A program made the position numbers and the translations under genes. A DNA stretch of 64,000 nucleotides from Draconibacterium aestuarii (lineage in GTDB: Bacteria > Bacteroidota > Bacteroidia > Bacteroidales > Prolixibacteraceae): the NCBI GenBank assembly GCA_026671195.1, contig JAPOHD010000002.1, forward strand, positions 1-64,000. The letters run 5' to 3'. Positions 36,637 through 46,827 of this stretch are shown in pieces; the first letter of the stretch is position 1; each line of letters opens with the position of its first letter. Under the pieces are notes generated by a model. The model saw only the letters and a program-made list of their open reading frames with translations. It did no database searches and was not told the DNA's origin.

Positions 36637-37338
36637 TTATGCAAATCGAAATTTAGCAATACACTACTTGATTCTTAATCATTGATCATTTAATATTCAT
36701 TATTGGTTATTGGTTTTACGTTGTTGATGATTTAGAAGGTAATACTCCGTCCTTCAGCTGACAGCCACCTCCTTTTCAAAAACGAGGACGCGCTTCGAGG
36801 TGCCGTCCCCCTTGGCGAAGGGCGACTAAGGGGGATTGGCTGAGATTGCCGCGGTCGTTCCTTCTACCATTGACAGATTTTGCCAATGCGTTAACTTTGT
36901 GCACGTTACTACGTGATAAATTATTGTTGTTTCTCGAGCGATAAGGTGAATTGAAAATCGACCGAGCTATTTCTGTATACCCTAAAAATCAGGTAAAGTA
37001 AAGTGAGTATCTGATTTTCCTAAAGTACATTTTTCGTGCCTCCGGCACGAGAGAAAGTATCGCTTCAAAATAATTAAATAAAATTATAGCTAGTGCCCTG
37101 AAGAGTAGCGAAAATATTTAGTTGAAAAATAGAAATTCACCAGATTTTACAGGTGATCCAAAATAACTGCGGGTGTAACCTGTGGTAAAAAAGCAGATAA
37201 ACAAGTCTGCAGGGCTTGGAGTATAGTATTCCGGGTAAATGCTTCGTCAACCGACGGAGCGTTTACCCGGACATGAAAGAACGAAATAACAAAGGCACAT
37301 TTATATGAGCAGATCAAAGCTATGCGCCTAATCACCGG
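36637..37338. other. 702-bp intergenic region with several hairpins
   Basis: No supported gene. It contains TCCCCCTT/AAGGGGGA (36806-36813 with 36828-36835), a TCGTGCC/GGCACGA hairpin (37034-37050) and the 18-bp stem at 37231-37270. The sequence has the look of mobile intergenic repeats found in Bacteroidota genomes. Confidence 0.55.
37231..37270. repeat. 18-bp-stem hairpin
   Basis: 37231-37248 pairs with 37253-37270 over 18 bp with two G-T wobbles and a four-base AACC loop. There is no T-run on either strand. It shares CCGGGTAAA/GTTTACCCGG with the near-palindrome at 33725. Confidence 0.7.
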
Positions 37339-37539
37339 CTACTCTTCCGGTATTAAATTCTTTACGCGTCCCACTTCGCCGGTTTCCAACATTACCTTAA
37401 TCCCGTGTGGATGTATGGTCGATTTGGTAAGGATTTTCTGTACAAATCCATGCGTAAGTTCGCCACTTCGCTGATTGTGCTTTTCAACAATCTCTACTTC
37501 ATCACCAATATGAATATTTTTTCTTTGTTGTCCTGGCAT
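37339..37539 (-). CDS. ywbE: YwbE family protein
   Basis: 66 residues, the usual length for this family (DUF2196). 'IHIGDEVEIVEKHNQRSGELTHGFVQKILTKS' and 'HPHGIKVMLETGEVGRVKNL' are the conserved core, a small SH3-like barrel. Its function is unknown; the fold suggests nucleic-acid binding. Single gene, 167 bp from the ABC-F gene. The ATG at 37539 is preceded by AGAAAAAGAAAG, an A-rich stretch typical before Bacteroidota starts. Confidence 0.88.
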   Translation of the reverse strand: MPGQQRKNIHIGDEVEIVEKHNQRSGELTHGFVQKILTKSTIHPHGIKVMLETGEVGRVKNLIPEE

Positions 37540-37706
37540 TCTTTTTCTTTTTCTAAAATTTAATTTTTATTGCACTCACTTTCAGAGCATGTATGTTAAA
37601 TCCCATACGAATGAACCTCCGATATTGTTCATGCAATAGTAGGATAAAATTGGATTGGGAATGTAAATTATTTCTTATCTTCTTGTTAAGCGAACTTTTC
37701 TACTGT

Positions 37707-39323
<1,617 letters not shown>

Positions 39324-39358
39324 CTAAACCATTTTATTACCCTTATTTTAAGGGGGTG

Positions 39359-39366
39359 CAAACGTA
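39359..39366 (-). promoter_or_regulatory. Bacteroidota -7 box for the ABC-F gene
   Basis: On the - strand this reads TACGTTTG, matching TAnnTTTG, 39 bp before the ATG at 39320. Confidence 0.5.
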
Positions 39367-39435
39367 GTTATTTATTTTTAGTAATGTGTTAAATAAATGC
39401 AAAACAAGCTTTTGGGGGCCAAAACTTAATATAAA

Positions 39436-39467
39436 AAAAGACCCGTTTTTATAGAAACAGGTCTTTT
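39436..39467 (-). terminator. Rho-independent terminator after trpB
   Basis: AAAAGACC (39436-39443) pairs with GGTCTTTT (39460-39467); after one mismatch GTTT pairs with AAAC. On the - strand a T-run follows, 26 bp beyond the trpB stop. Confidence 0.8.
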
Positions 39468-39492
39468 GATTATTTTGGAGTAAAAACGTTTT

Positions 39493-40698
39493 TTAGTTGT
39501 CTTCGGGTAAACCGTATTTTTCAATCACAAAGTCGATGTCTTTGTCGCCTCGTCCGCTTAAATTTATTAAAATTGATTTTTGCGGATTTGCTTTTGCAAG
39601 TTTTAAACCATAAGCTACGGCATGCGCACTTTCAAGTGCCGGAATAATTCCTTCCAAACGACTCAATTCGTAAAAAGCATCAATGGTTTCAGCATCGTTT
39701 GCTACGCCATAAGTTACTTTCCCCATATCTTTTAGCATACTGTGTTCGGGTCCAACTCCCGGATAATCCAACCCACTGGCGACCGAATAAACCGGTGCAG
39801 GCTCGCCTTTTTCGTCTTGCAGCATGTAACATTTAAAACCGTGGATCATACCCGGAGTTCCAAACGTAATGGTACTGGCATGGTCGCCCACTTTATCAGA
39901 AATGCCACCCGGCTCTACTCCGTGTAAAGCCACATCTTCGTTATCCATAAATCCCGAGAAAATACCCATGGCATTACTTCCGCCGCCCACACAGGCTACT
40001 ACGTGATCCGGATTTTCTCCTGTCATTTCAAAAAACTGATCTTGTGCTTCAATACCAACCACACGTTGGAAATCGCGTACCATCATCGGAAACGGGTGTG
40101 GCCCAACTACCGAACCAATACAATAGATCGTATTTATAGGGTCTTTCAGGTAACTCTGGAAAGCTGAGTCAACCGCTTCTTTTAAGGTTTTTAATCCGTG
40201 AGTAACCGGCACCACTTCGGCACCCAGAATTCTCATTCTAACTACATTGGGGTGTTCTTTGGCAATGTCAACCTCGCCCATGTGAATTTCGCATTCCAAA
40301 CCGAAATATGCAGCTGCTGTTGCCAGTGCCACACCATGTTGTCCGGCGCCGGTTTCGGCAATTAAACGTTTTTTACCCAGGTGCTTTGCCAGCAACGCTT
40401 CGCCCATACAGTGGTTAAGCTTGTGCGCTCCCGAGTGGTTCAAATCTTCGCGTTTCAGGTAAATGCGGCCACCGTATTTTGCCGATAAATTCTGGCAGAA
40501 ATAAACCGGGGTTGGTCTTCCCTGGAAGTGTTTGCGTATGCTACGTAACTCTGATATGAAATTATGTGATTTGCTTATTGAGTGATAAGCATCGGTAATT
40601 TTGTTCATTTCTACCTGAAGATCGGGTGGTATAAATGAACCACCGTACTCGTTAAAAAAACCTTCGCTGTTTGGGTATTGTTTAAAATAATCTGACAT
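39493..40698 (-). CDS. trpB: Tryptophan synthase beta chain (stand-alone)
   Basis: 401 residues. PLP lysine K93 in '[16 protein letters not shown]'; '[20 protein letters not shown]' and '[10 protein letters not shown]' bind the cofactor phosphate. The enzyme joins indole and serine to tryptophan. No trpA or other trp gene is next to it, and it has its own terminator. The canonical N-H-T-G-A-H-K-I-N-N is [10 protein letters not shown] here. It may be an indole-salvaging second copy; whether a full trp operon exists elsewhere cannot be seen. Confidence 0.93.
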   Translation of the reverse strand: MSDYFKQYPNSEGFFNEYGGSFIPPDLQVEMNKITDAYHSISKSHNFISELRSIRKHFQGRPTPVYFCQNLSAKYGGRIYLKREDLNHSGAHKLNHCMGEALLAKHLGKKRLIAETGAGQHGVALATAAAYFGLECEIHMGEVDIAKEHPNVVRMRILGAEVVPVTHGLKTLKEAVDSAFQSYLKDPINTIYCIGSVVGPHPFPMMVRDFQRVVGIEAQDQFFEMTGENPDHVVACVGGGSNAMGIFSGFMDNEDVALHGVEPGGISDKVGDHASTITFGTPGMIHGFKCYMLQDEKGEPAPVYSVASGLDYPGVGPEHSMLKDMGKVTYGVANDAETIDAFYELSRLEGIIPALESAHAVAYGLKLAKANPQKSILINLSGRGDKDIDFVIEKYGLPEDN

Positions 40699-40793
40699 GT
40701 ATTTATAAAATTTAAATTCGGGTTTCTAAAATAGAATTTTTATGGTATTAAAACGCGATACAAAAAACGAATTTATGTCTTTTGTTCAATTAA

Positions 40794-42458
40794 TTAATGG
40801 TACAAATACCGTTTGATTTTTTGTGTGGCTGTTTTAATAAATGGGGTAGGGTGAGAAACAAAGTCCTGAATTTTGGAAAATTTATTTACACGGGCGTTTA
40901 TGTAATGTTGTAATTCCACTTTTAGCTCTTCAATGTTTTCATCTACTTTGTGCGAAATCTCTTCAATTTTATCGCCAAATTCGGTACGCATTTCTTTTAT
41001 CTTATGCTCCAGCTCTTCGCGGTTAAAATGAACCATGGCAACCAGTTTCCCCTTTTTTTCAATCACCAGCGATTCAGCAACGTACCTGAAATTATTAATC
41101 ATCGACTCAATTTCTTCAGGGTAAATATTTTCGCCGTTAGCACCAACAATCATGTTTTTAAGGCGGCCTTTGTGGGTAAGCCAGCCTTGTTTATCGTACA
41201 CCCCCAGGTCGCCGGTTTTAAACCAGCCGTCTTTGGTAAGTACCTTATTGGTTTCTTCCTCATTTTTGTAGTATCCCAACATTACATTGGGGCCTTTTGC
41301 CCAAATTTCTCCTTCGCCGGTTACCGGATTGGGTTCGTGAATAATTACTTCGCAGTTGATTACTTTTGGTCCAATGGCCTGGTATTTTGTGTATGTAGGA
41401 TTCGATCCGGCCAGCAAAGGTGCCGTTTCGGTTAAACCATAACCAATGGCATACGGAAAATTGGCGTCGCGTAAAAAACGTTCAACCGTAGGATCGAGTT
41501 TTGCACCTCCAATTCCAAAAAACTGCAGCCGGCCACCAAATGTTTCGTACAGTTTTTTGCCAGCGATACGGTGTACCAGTTTGCGGGTGGGTTTAAAGGC
41601 GTGTAAAGCACGGGTAAATGCTTTCTTTTTTATGGTGGGCAGAATACTGCTTTTGTATACTTTTTCTATAATCAGCGGTACGGTAAGCATTATTGTAGGG
41701 CGTATTTTCTTTAACGCCGGCAACAAAACACTTGCTGTTGGTGGTTTACGTAAATAAGTAACACAGGCTCCGTGGTATATGGCCAGTAAAAATCCAATGG
41801 TGTTTTCGTAGGTGTGCGACAAAGGCAAAACCGACAGGAATTGAAAGTCTTCGGTAATGGTTTGTACGGCCCCCGATTGAATTACATTGCTGATTATGTT
41901 TTTTTGCGAAAGCATAACTCCTTTTGAGTTACCCGTTGTTCCCGAGGTATAGATTAAAACCGACATCTCATTTTCTTCGGGTACATACGAAATGTCGCTT
42001 GTTGCATTTTTATCAAACGTAACATCCTTTTTTACTGAGCGGATCAATTCAAACTTTTCAATGCTGACAATTGTGTCGAGTGTTGATGCGTCGCATTCAT
42101 CCAGTTTATATTTTAAACTGTCGGAAATAAAAATCGCTTTCGACTCCGAATGTTTGATAACGTTCTCCAGTTCTGAAGGACCAAAATCGGGGAGCACCGG
42201 AACAGCGACAATTCCGGAACATTGTAAGGCAAAATACACCACTCCCCAGTTGGGCGAGTTTTGGCTGTAAATAATTACTTTATCGCCCTGCGAAATGCCA
42301 AGGTTCGAAAGAAATGCCTGTACTGCAGCTATTTGCTGCCCCATTTCAGCATATGTAATGTATCCTTCGTCAAGAAATCCAAGCGCGTTGTTATTGGCGT
42401 AATTTTTAACTGAGTTGGAAATGAAGGAGGAAAAACTGTATGAATTGTCTTTTGTCAT
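40794..42458 (-). CDS. AMP-forming long-chain fatty-acid--CoA ligase-like protein
   Basis: 554 residues, cytoplasmic or membrane-associated. The ATP-binding motif 'LIYTSGTTGNSKGVMLS' lies near residue 168, 'GYGLTETAPLL' is the A5 motif, and 'GWFKTGDLGVYDKQGWLTHKGRLKNMI' carries the adenylate-binding aspartate and hinge. The C-terminal 100 residues are rich in E and K and probably helical. It activates fatty acids as acyl-AMP and then CoA thioesters. Such an enzyme could feed the OleA pathway encoded 9 kb away, but this is inference. Transcribed from its own -7 box at 42477. Confidence 0.87.
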   Translation of the reverse strand: MTKDNSYSFSSFISNSVKNYANNNALGFLDEGYITYAEMGQQIAAVQAFLSNLGISQGDKVIIYSQNSPNWGVVYFALQCSGIVAVPVLPDFGPSELENVIKHSESKAIFISDSLKYKLDECDASTLDTIVSIEKFELIRSVKKDVTFDKNATSDISYVPEENEMSVLIYTSGTTGNSKGVMLSQKNIISNVIQSGAVQTITEDFQFLSVLPLSHTYENTIGFLLAIYHGACVTYLRKPPTASVLLPALKKIRPTIMLTVPLIIEKVYKSSILPTIKKKAFTRALHAFKPTRKLVHRIAGKKLYETFGGRLQFFGIGGAKLDPTVERFLRDANFPYAIGYGLTETAPLLAGSNPTYTKYQAIGPKVINCEVIIHEPNPVTGEGEIWAKGPNVMLGYYKNEEETNKVLTKDGWFKTGDLGVYDKQGWLTHKGRLKNMIVGANGENIYPEEIESMINNFRYVAESLVIEKKGKLVAMVHFNREELEHKIKEMRTEFGDKIEEISHKVDENIEELKVELQHYINARVNKFSKIQDFVSHPTPFIKTATQKIKRYLYH

Positions 42459-42476
42459 ATTGCCTTAATTGAGGAG

Positions 42477-42484
42477 CAAATATA
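42477..42484 (-). promoter_or_regulatory. Bacteroidota -7 box for the acyl-CoA ligase gene
   Basis: On the - strand it reads TATATTTG, matching TAnnTTTG, 18 bp before the ATG at 42458. It separates the ligase from the sulfatase operon upstream. Confidence 0.5.
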
Positions 42485-42509
42485 AATTTAAAAATGAAAA
42501 AATGACGGT

Positions 42510-44270
42510 TTAGTCCAGTTTTTCCAACTCAACCCAAAATGGAAAGATCCTCTTTCCTCCGGTTGAATAGAAAGGTATTAATTCGCCATCCATTTTATTC
42601 AGGTGTATATTTTTCATCTCAATAATATCGGTATTAGTGGTATGGTTTTGTATCTGATTAATAACGGAACCCATTTCCAAATACATCCGCCCGGCGGTTT
42701 CAAGTGGTTTAATAAATTTAAACTTCGCGTTGTAAGTTCCTTCTTCGATACTTACATCCCATTTGCCATATATTTCTTCCTGCGACCAGATTCCACGGTC
42801 ACCTCCGGCATCGTTTCTGTTCAGAACTACTGGATTTTCGTTTTTGTTTCCCACCCATATCGCTTGCGAATTATTCAGGTTTTCTGACCCAATTAACTCG
42901 TAATAGAATTTTTCAAGTTCACTTTTTAATTCTTTTGCCAGGTCCTTATTGTTCTGAACAATATTGTTTTGTTCAAATCCATCCGTTTCAATATCAAATA
43001 ATTCAAACGCTTCAATATTGGCATTGTAATCCGTGTGACCAACCAATTTAAATTTCCCTTTTTGAAGAGCCATGCCATAATATAATTCGGGGTAACGGCG
43101 GGTCCAGTAGAAAAACAGCGGACGGTTAGCCCAGTCTATTTTTTTATCCAGAATAAGGGGCAACAAACTTTTCCCGTCAATTTTTTTGTCTTTTGGTAGA
43201 TCTACCTTACAAATGTCAGCCAGTGTGGGTAAAATGTCAATATGGGCTGTGGTTGTTTCAATCGATTTACTTCCATGCGCTGCACCTGGTAGTCTTATAA
43301 AAAACGGAACTCTTACACCACCGCGGTAAACGGTACCTTTTTTGCCCCGCATGCCGGCTACATATCTTCGTTGCTGAGGACCGTTGTCAGTCATAAAAAC
43401 TACCACCGTATTTTCTGCAACATTTAATTCGTCCAGTTTTTTTAACAGTTTGCCAACATTATCGTCGATGTTTGTTACCATGGCATATACTTTCCTGGCA
43501 TCTTCTTTGTCCTTTTCTGTCATTTCCGGGAACGGGCGATTATCCGCTTCAAAACCTGAAGTCGGATCAATGTCTTTATACATTTCGTAATACTTTTCGG
43601 GAACCTGTAAAGGAGTGTGAGGAGCATTAAATGCCAGGTAACAGAAAAACGGATGTTGCTTATTTTTTTCAATAAACTGAATGGCCTGATCTGTAAAAAT
43701 ATCAGAACAATATCCCTGATATTGTTCGGTTTGTCCGTTGTGCCAGAGCACCGGATCGAAATAGCTTTTGTCGAATTTAAAATAGTTGGTAAAATCGCCA
43801 ACCTGCCCCATTCCTCCTGCAAGGTGAATAACCGATTCATCGAACCCCTGGTCGTTAGGACGCGACGGGAAATTATCTCCCAAATGCCATTTCCCAAAAG
43901 CCCCTGATGTGTAATTGGCTTGTTTGAGCATTTCGGCAATGGTTACTTCGTTGCCGGCCATTGTTGCTCCTCCATTGTAGGTGTCTCTAACTCCTGTTCG
44001 TAACGAATAGCGCCCTGTCATTAAACTTGAGCGTGTTGGCGCACAAACCGGCGAAACATAAAATTTGTTGAAGCGAATATTCTCGCTGGCAAATTTGTCG
44101 ATTACCGGTGTTTTTACATGTGGATTGCCGGTTATGCCCAGGTCTCCATACCCCTGATCATCGGTAATAATTAGAATGACATTAGGATGCGTATTACTTT
44201 GACTAAAACCGAATGCCGACGACAACAGCAGTAGCAGAATTAGCAATGTTTTATTCGTTTTTAAGTTCAT
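42510..44270 (-). CDS. S1-family sulfatase with C-terminal extension
   Basis: 586 residues with a Sec signal (F-G-F-S-Q). Metal-binding 'LIITDDQGYGDLG' near residue 33, formylglycine site C76 in C-A-P-T-R, 'FGKWHLGD' with the catalytic K and H, and 'VFMTDNGPQ' for the second metal-binding D-N pair. After about residue 470 there is an extra domain of about 110 residues, beta-rich, not part of the S1 core and possibly carbohydrate-binding. It removes sulfate esters from a glycan in the periplasm and needs a formylglycine-generating or anSME enzyme, not visible here. It is the last gene of a four-gene unit with the SGNH esterase, barrel protein and lipoprotein. Confidence 0.9.
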   Translation of the reverse strand: MNLKTNKTLLILLLLLSSAFGFSQSNTHPNVILIITDDQGYGDLGITGNPHVKTPVIDKFASENIRFNKFYVSPVCAPTRSSLMTGRYSLRTGVRDTYNGGATMAGNEVTIAEMLKQANYTSGAFGKWHLGDNFPSRPNDQGFDESVIHLAGGMGQVGDFTNYFKFDKSYFDPVLWHNGQTEQYQGYCSDIFTDQAIQFIEKNKQHPFFCYLAFNAPHTPLQVPEKYYEMYKDIDPTSGFEADNRPFPEMTEKDKEDARKVYAMVTNIDDNVGKLLKKLDELNVAENTVVVFMTDNGPQQRRYVAGMRGKKGTVYRGGVRVPFFIRLPGAAHGSKSIETTTAHIDILPTLADICKVDLPKDKKIDGKSLLPLILDKKIDWANRPLFFYWTRRYPELYYGMALQKGKFKLVGHTDYNANIEAFELFDIETDGFEQNNIVQNNKDLAKELKSELEKFYYELIGSENLNNSQAIWVGNKNENPVVLNRNDAGGDRGIWSQEEIYGKWDVSIEEGTYNAKFKFIKPLETAGRMYLEMGSVINQIQNHTTNTDIIEMKNIHLNKMDGELIPFYSTGGKRIFPFWVELEKLD

Positions 44271-44288
44271 GGTTTAGTTTTTTGCTTG

Positions 44289-46064
44289 TTATTTTGTTAG
44301 TTGAGCCCTTATTTTTGGTGCTAATCTGGAATAACCTTTTTCGTTCGGATGGAGGCCATCATTGAAACAGGTTTCATTTATTTTACCGTCTTCCTGCAGA
44401 AGGACACCGCCAATATCGATATAATCAACATTTTGAATGCCTGCCAGCTGCGAAATTTTCAGGTTGATTTCGGCTACACGTTCTTCATAATCTCTACGCG
44501 GGTAAATTCCAATAAACAGAATTTTTGCGTGAGGCTGACGTGTTTTAACTGCCTGAATGGTTAACGCGAGTCCTTCTACAATTTCTTCATCGGTATTTAA
44601 ATGAAGGTTGTTTGTACCCAGCATAAAAAGTACTTGCTCGGCAGAAAAACCATCCAGTTCGTCGTGGTAAATGCGCCAAAGCACATTTTCAACGCGGTCC
44701 CAGCCAAAGCCAAAGTTCTGTACTTCTATATCGCCCAGATATTTGTTCCATGATTCTGGTCCGTTTACCCGCGGTGCTTTTGGTTCTCCGGCCCAGTAGT
44801 GGGTTATTGAATTTCCGAAAAAACAGATTTTGGGAGGATTAGTTTTATTCATTTCCAGCAATTGATTATGACGGGCTTCCCAGTTGTAAACCCCTGGCTC
44901 GCGAGCCTGTGTAACCGGTTGTGTGGTTACGGTTTTACCGATGGGTTCGTTTAAAATTTGGCGAAGCTTCTTTTCGTAGGCCACAGCATATTTATGCATT
45001 CCCAAATCGGTGGGGTGGGTGCCGTCAACAAAATCTTCAAAAGAAAGTCCCAGCTCTTTTTGCTTAAGCAGGTAGATATTTTTAATTCCGTTCGATTTTA
45101 GCTGAGCAAAGACTTTTTGCATGGTTTTATTCAGTCGGTCCGTATTTGCCTTGGTGTTATTATTTGATGAGGCGTCGCCATATCCGGCGTGTTCAACCAA
45201 AAGAATTGGCGTTTCTGAATTTTTCCGAAGTGTTTTTACCGAGTTTCGAATACGTTGTTTTACTTCTTCGGAGGAGTAAACTTTTTCTTGCGTCAGGTTG
45301 GGGAGACAATCAAGGATATAAATTTTTGCATCGATCTCGGTCAGCAATTTAACCACTTCATTTTCCAAACGTCCGTTTCCTGAGAACGCCAGGTTAATTA
45401 GTGGGCGGTCCATTTTACGTTGCAGAATGTTTGTCCAGGCCATTCCCGGACGCGACGCACAACCGCCTTGTGCAATCGAAGTTCCGTAAACTACAATGGG
45501 TTTTTCTTTTCTTGTTGGAAGCGGTTCAAAAAGTGCATCTTCCGGCACGCCAACTTCCATCCAGGCCACCGAATTGTATAGCGGCAAATACAAATGGTAT
45601 TCCTGCCCTTTGTTGTGTCCGTATTTATTGTCGGGTGTTATGCCGGTAAAATTATAAGTTATGGTATCGCCAAAGCTGTATTTTCCTTTGCACCACTGCC
45701 AGTCACCGTCGCTGTTTTTTGCGTACAGATCTACCCCGCTAACTCCGGTTGTGGGCATGTGCGGCATATTTAAGTTGCCTTTCACCTTATACCGTATTTT
45801 TATTTCGGTGGCGTTACTTCTGAACCTGATTTTTACGCCGGCCGAATTTTTTGATAAATTCCAGACTGCCTCGCGAACCTCGGATTTTGCCTTTAACGGT
45901 AATCTGTCGTAATCCGACTCTGTTTCTCCCGACCAGGCTTGTCCGTCAATAACATTCAACTCATTTTGGGCCGGATTCCACCATTTGATTTTGGTTTGTT
46001 GCGAAAAGGAAGTAAAGGCAAAAAATAGAGCCGGTAGTAGCAGCAGGAGTATTTTGGTTCTCAT
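44289..46064 (-). CDS. Two-domain SGNH/GDSL esterase
   Basis: 591 residues, secreted (leader ends F-S-Q). There are three parts: an N-terminal beta domain with the G-V-D-L-Y motif (GxDLY type) near residue 112, a first SGNH hydrolase with 'YGTSIAQGG' (nucleophile Ser) and D-G-T-H-P (Asp/His), and a second SGNH hydrolase with 'FFGNSITHYW' and 'NDGLHPNEKGY'. Both triads look complete. Tandem esterases of this type remove acetyl or other acyl groups from polysaccharides. The gene lies 18 bp upstream of a sulfatase gene, so the target glycan is probably both acylated and sulfated. This is inference; the acyl group is unknown. Confidence 0.85.
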   Translation of the reverse strand: MRTKILLLLLPALFFAFTSFSQQTKIKWWNPAQNELNVIDGQAWSGETESDYDRLPLKAKSEVREAVWNLSKNSAGVKIRFRSNATEIKIRYKVKGNLNMPHMPTTGVSGVDLYAKNSDGDWQWCKGKYSFGDTITYNFTGITPDNKYGHNKGQEYHLYLPLYNSVAWMEVGVPEDALFEPLPTRKEKPIVVYGTSIAQGGCASRPGMAWTNILQRKMDRPLINLAFSGNGRLENEVVKLLTEIDAKIYILDCLPNLTQEKVYSSEEVKQRIRNSVKTLRKNSETPILLVEHAGYGDASSNNNTKANTDRLNKTMQKVFAQLKSNGIKNIYLLKQKELGLSFEDFVDGTHPTDLGMHKYAVAYEKKLRQILNEPIGKTVTTQPVTQAREPGVYNWEARHNQLLEMNKTNPPKICFFGNSITHYWAGEPKAPRVNGPESWNKYLGDIEVQNFGFGWDRVENVLWRIYHDELDGFSAEQVLFMLGTNNLHLNTDEEIVEGLALTIQAVKTRQPHAKILFIGIYPRRDYEERVAEINLKISQLAGIQNVDYIDIGGVLLQEDGKINETCFNDGLHPNEKGYSRLAPKIRAQLTK

Positions 46065-46103
46065 TGTGTTAGCTATTTATTTATAATACATATTTTGGTA
46101 AGA

Positions 46104-46820
46104 TCAGTTCTTTTTGTTCAGGCGAATGGTAAGCGATAACCCAATTCTTAAGCCGTTCCATCCGCTTTTTAGTTTATTTCCGTTTGGAAGGTATAAAAAA
46201 TCACCCGACTTATCATCTTTAAATCCCTTTCCTGAAACGGGAATCCAATACCCCAGGTGAAAGCCGGGTTCTATTATTTTTAACGGATAAGCCAGCCGAA
46301 TTCCGGGTTCGGCAAAATAACTGGTTTCTTTTGCAAAGTTGTCGTTTGTAAATTCGTCATCTACATCCGTTAGTTCGAGGTGCTGCGTAAACTGCATTTT
46401 CGAGAAATTCATTCCGCCGTCGAGATAAGCGCCCCACTTTAGATTTGTGCCGGTTGTTCGTAAATATTCAAACGATAATCCAACAGAATGGGCCTGCACC
46501 AGGTTATCGAAATAATACTTGCCTGAATAGTCAGCCAGTGAGTGCCTCGAACCTGTTGAATGAAAAGCATACATGGGGCCAAAGCTTAGTTCGTTGTTTA
46601 TTTCGACAAGCAGGGAGCCCTGATAAAACCAGTATGCCGGGAAATTCTCGGTTTGTTTCAGTGGTATCGTTATCTGGTTTAACATGTAACTGTCAAATAA
46701 CTTCATATCGGTCATGGCGTAAGTTCCAAGTCCTCCTTGCAACTGAAGTTTTATTCCTTTTGAAAACGCAAAAAAAGGTGTGAGTAGTAGTACTATAAAA
46801 ACGTAAATTATCTTGTTCAT
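46104..46820 (-). CDS. Outer-membrane beta-barrel-like protein, function unknown
   Basis: About 238 residues from the ATG at 46820 (M-N-K-I-I-Y-V), a typical Sec leader ending A-F-S-K; a longer in-frame start at 46859 would overlap the upstream gene. The mature part alternates amphipathic strands with aromatic ends ('AHSVGLSFEYLRTTG', 'LKWGAYLDGGMNF', 'LRIGLSLTIRLNK'), and ends in a hydrophobic strand as many 8-strand barrels do. I recognise no specific family. It sits 7 bp after the lipoprotein gene, so it is co-expressed with it and with the esterase and sulfatase. Confidence 0.65.
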   Translation of the reverse strand: MNKIIYVFIVLLLTPFFAFSKGIKLQLQGGLGTYAMTDMKLFDSYMLNQITIPLKQTENFPAYWFYQGSLLVEINNELSFGPMYAFHSTGSRHSLADYSGKYYFDNLVQAHSVGLSFEYLRTTGTNLKWGAYLDGGMNFSKMQFTQHLELTDVDDEFTNDNFAKETSYFAEPGIRLAYPLKIIEPGFHLGYWIPVSGKGFKDDKSGDFLYLPNGNKLKSGWNGLRIGLSLTIRLNKKN

Positions 46821-46827
46821 CCGGGAT

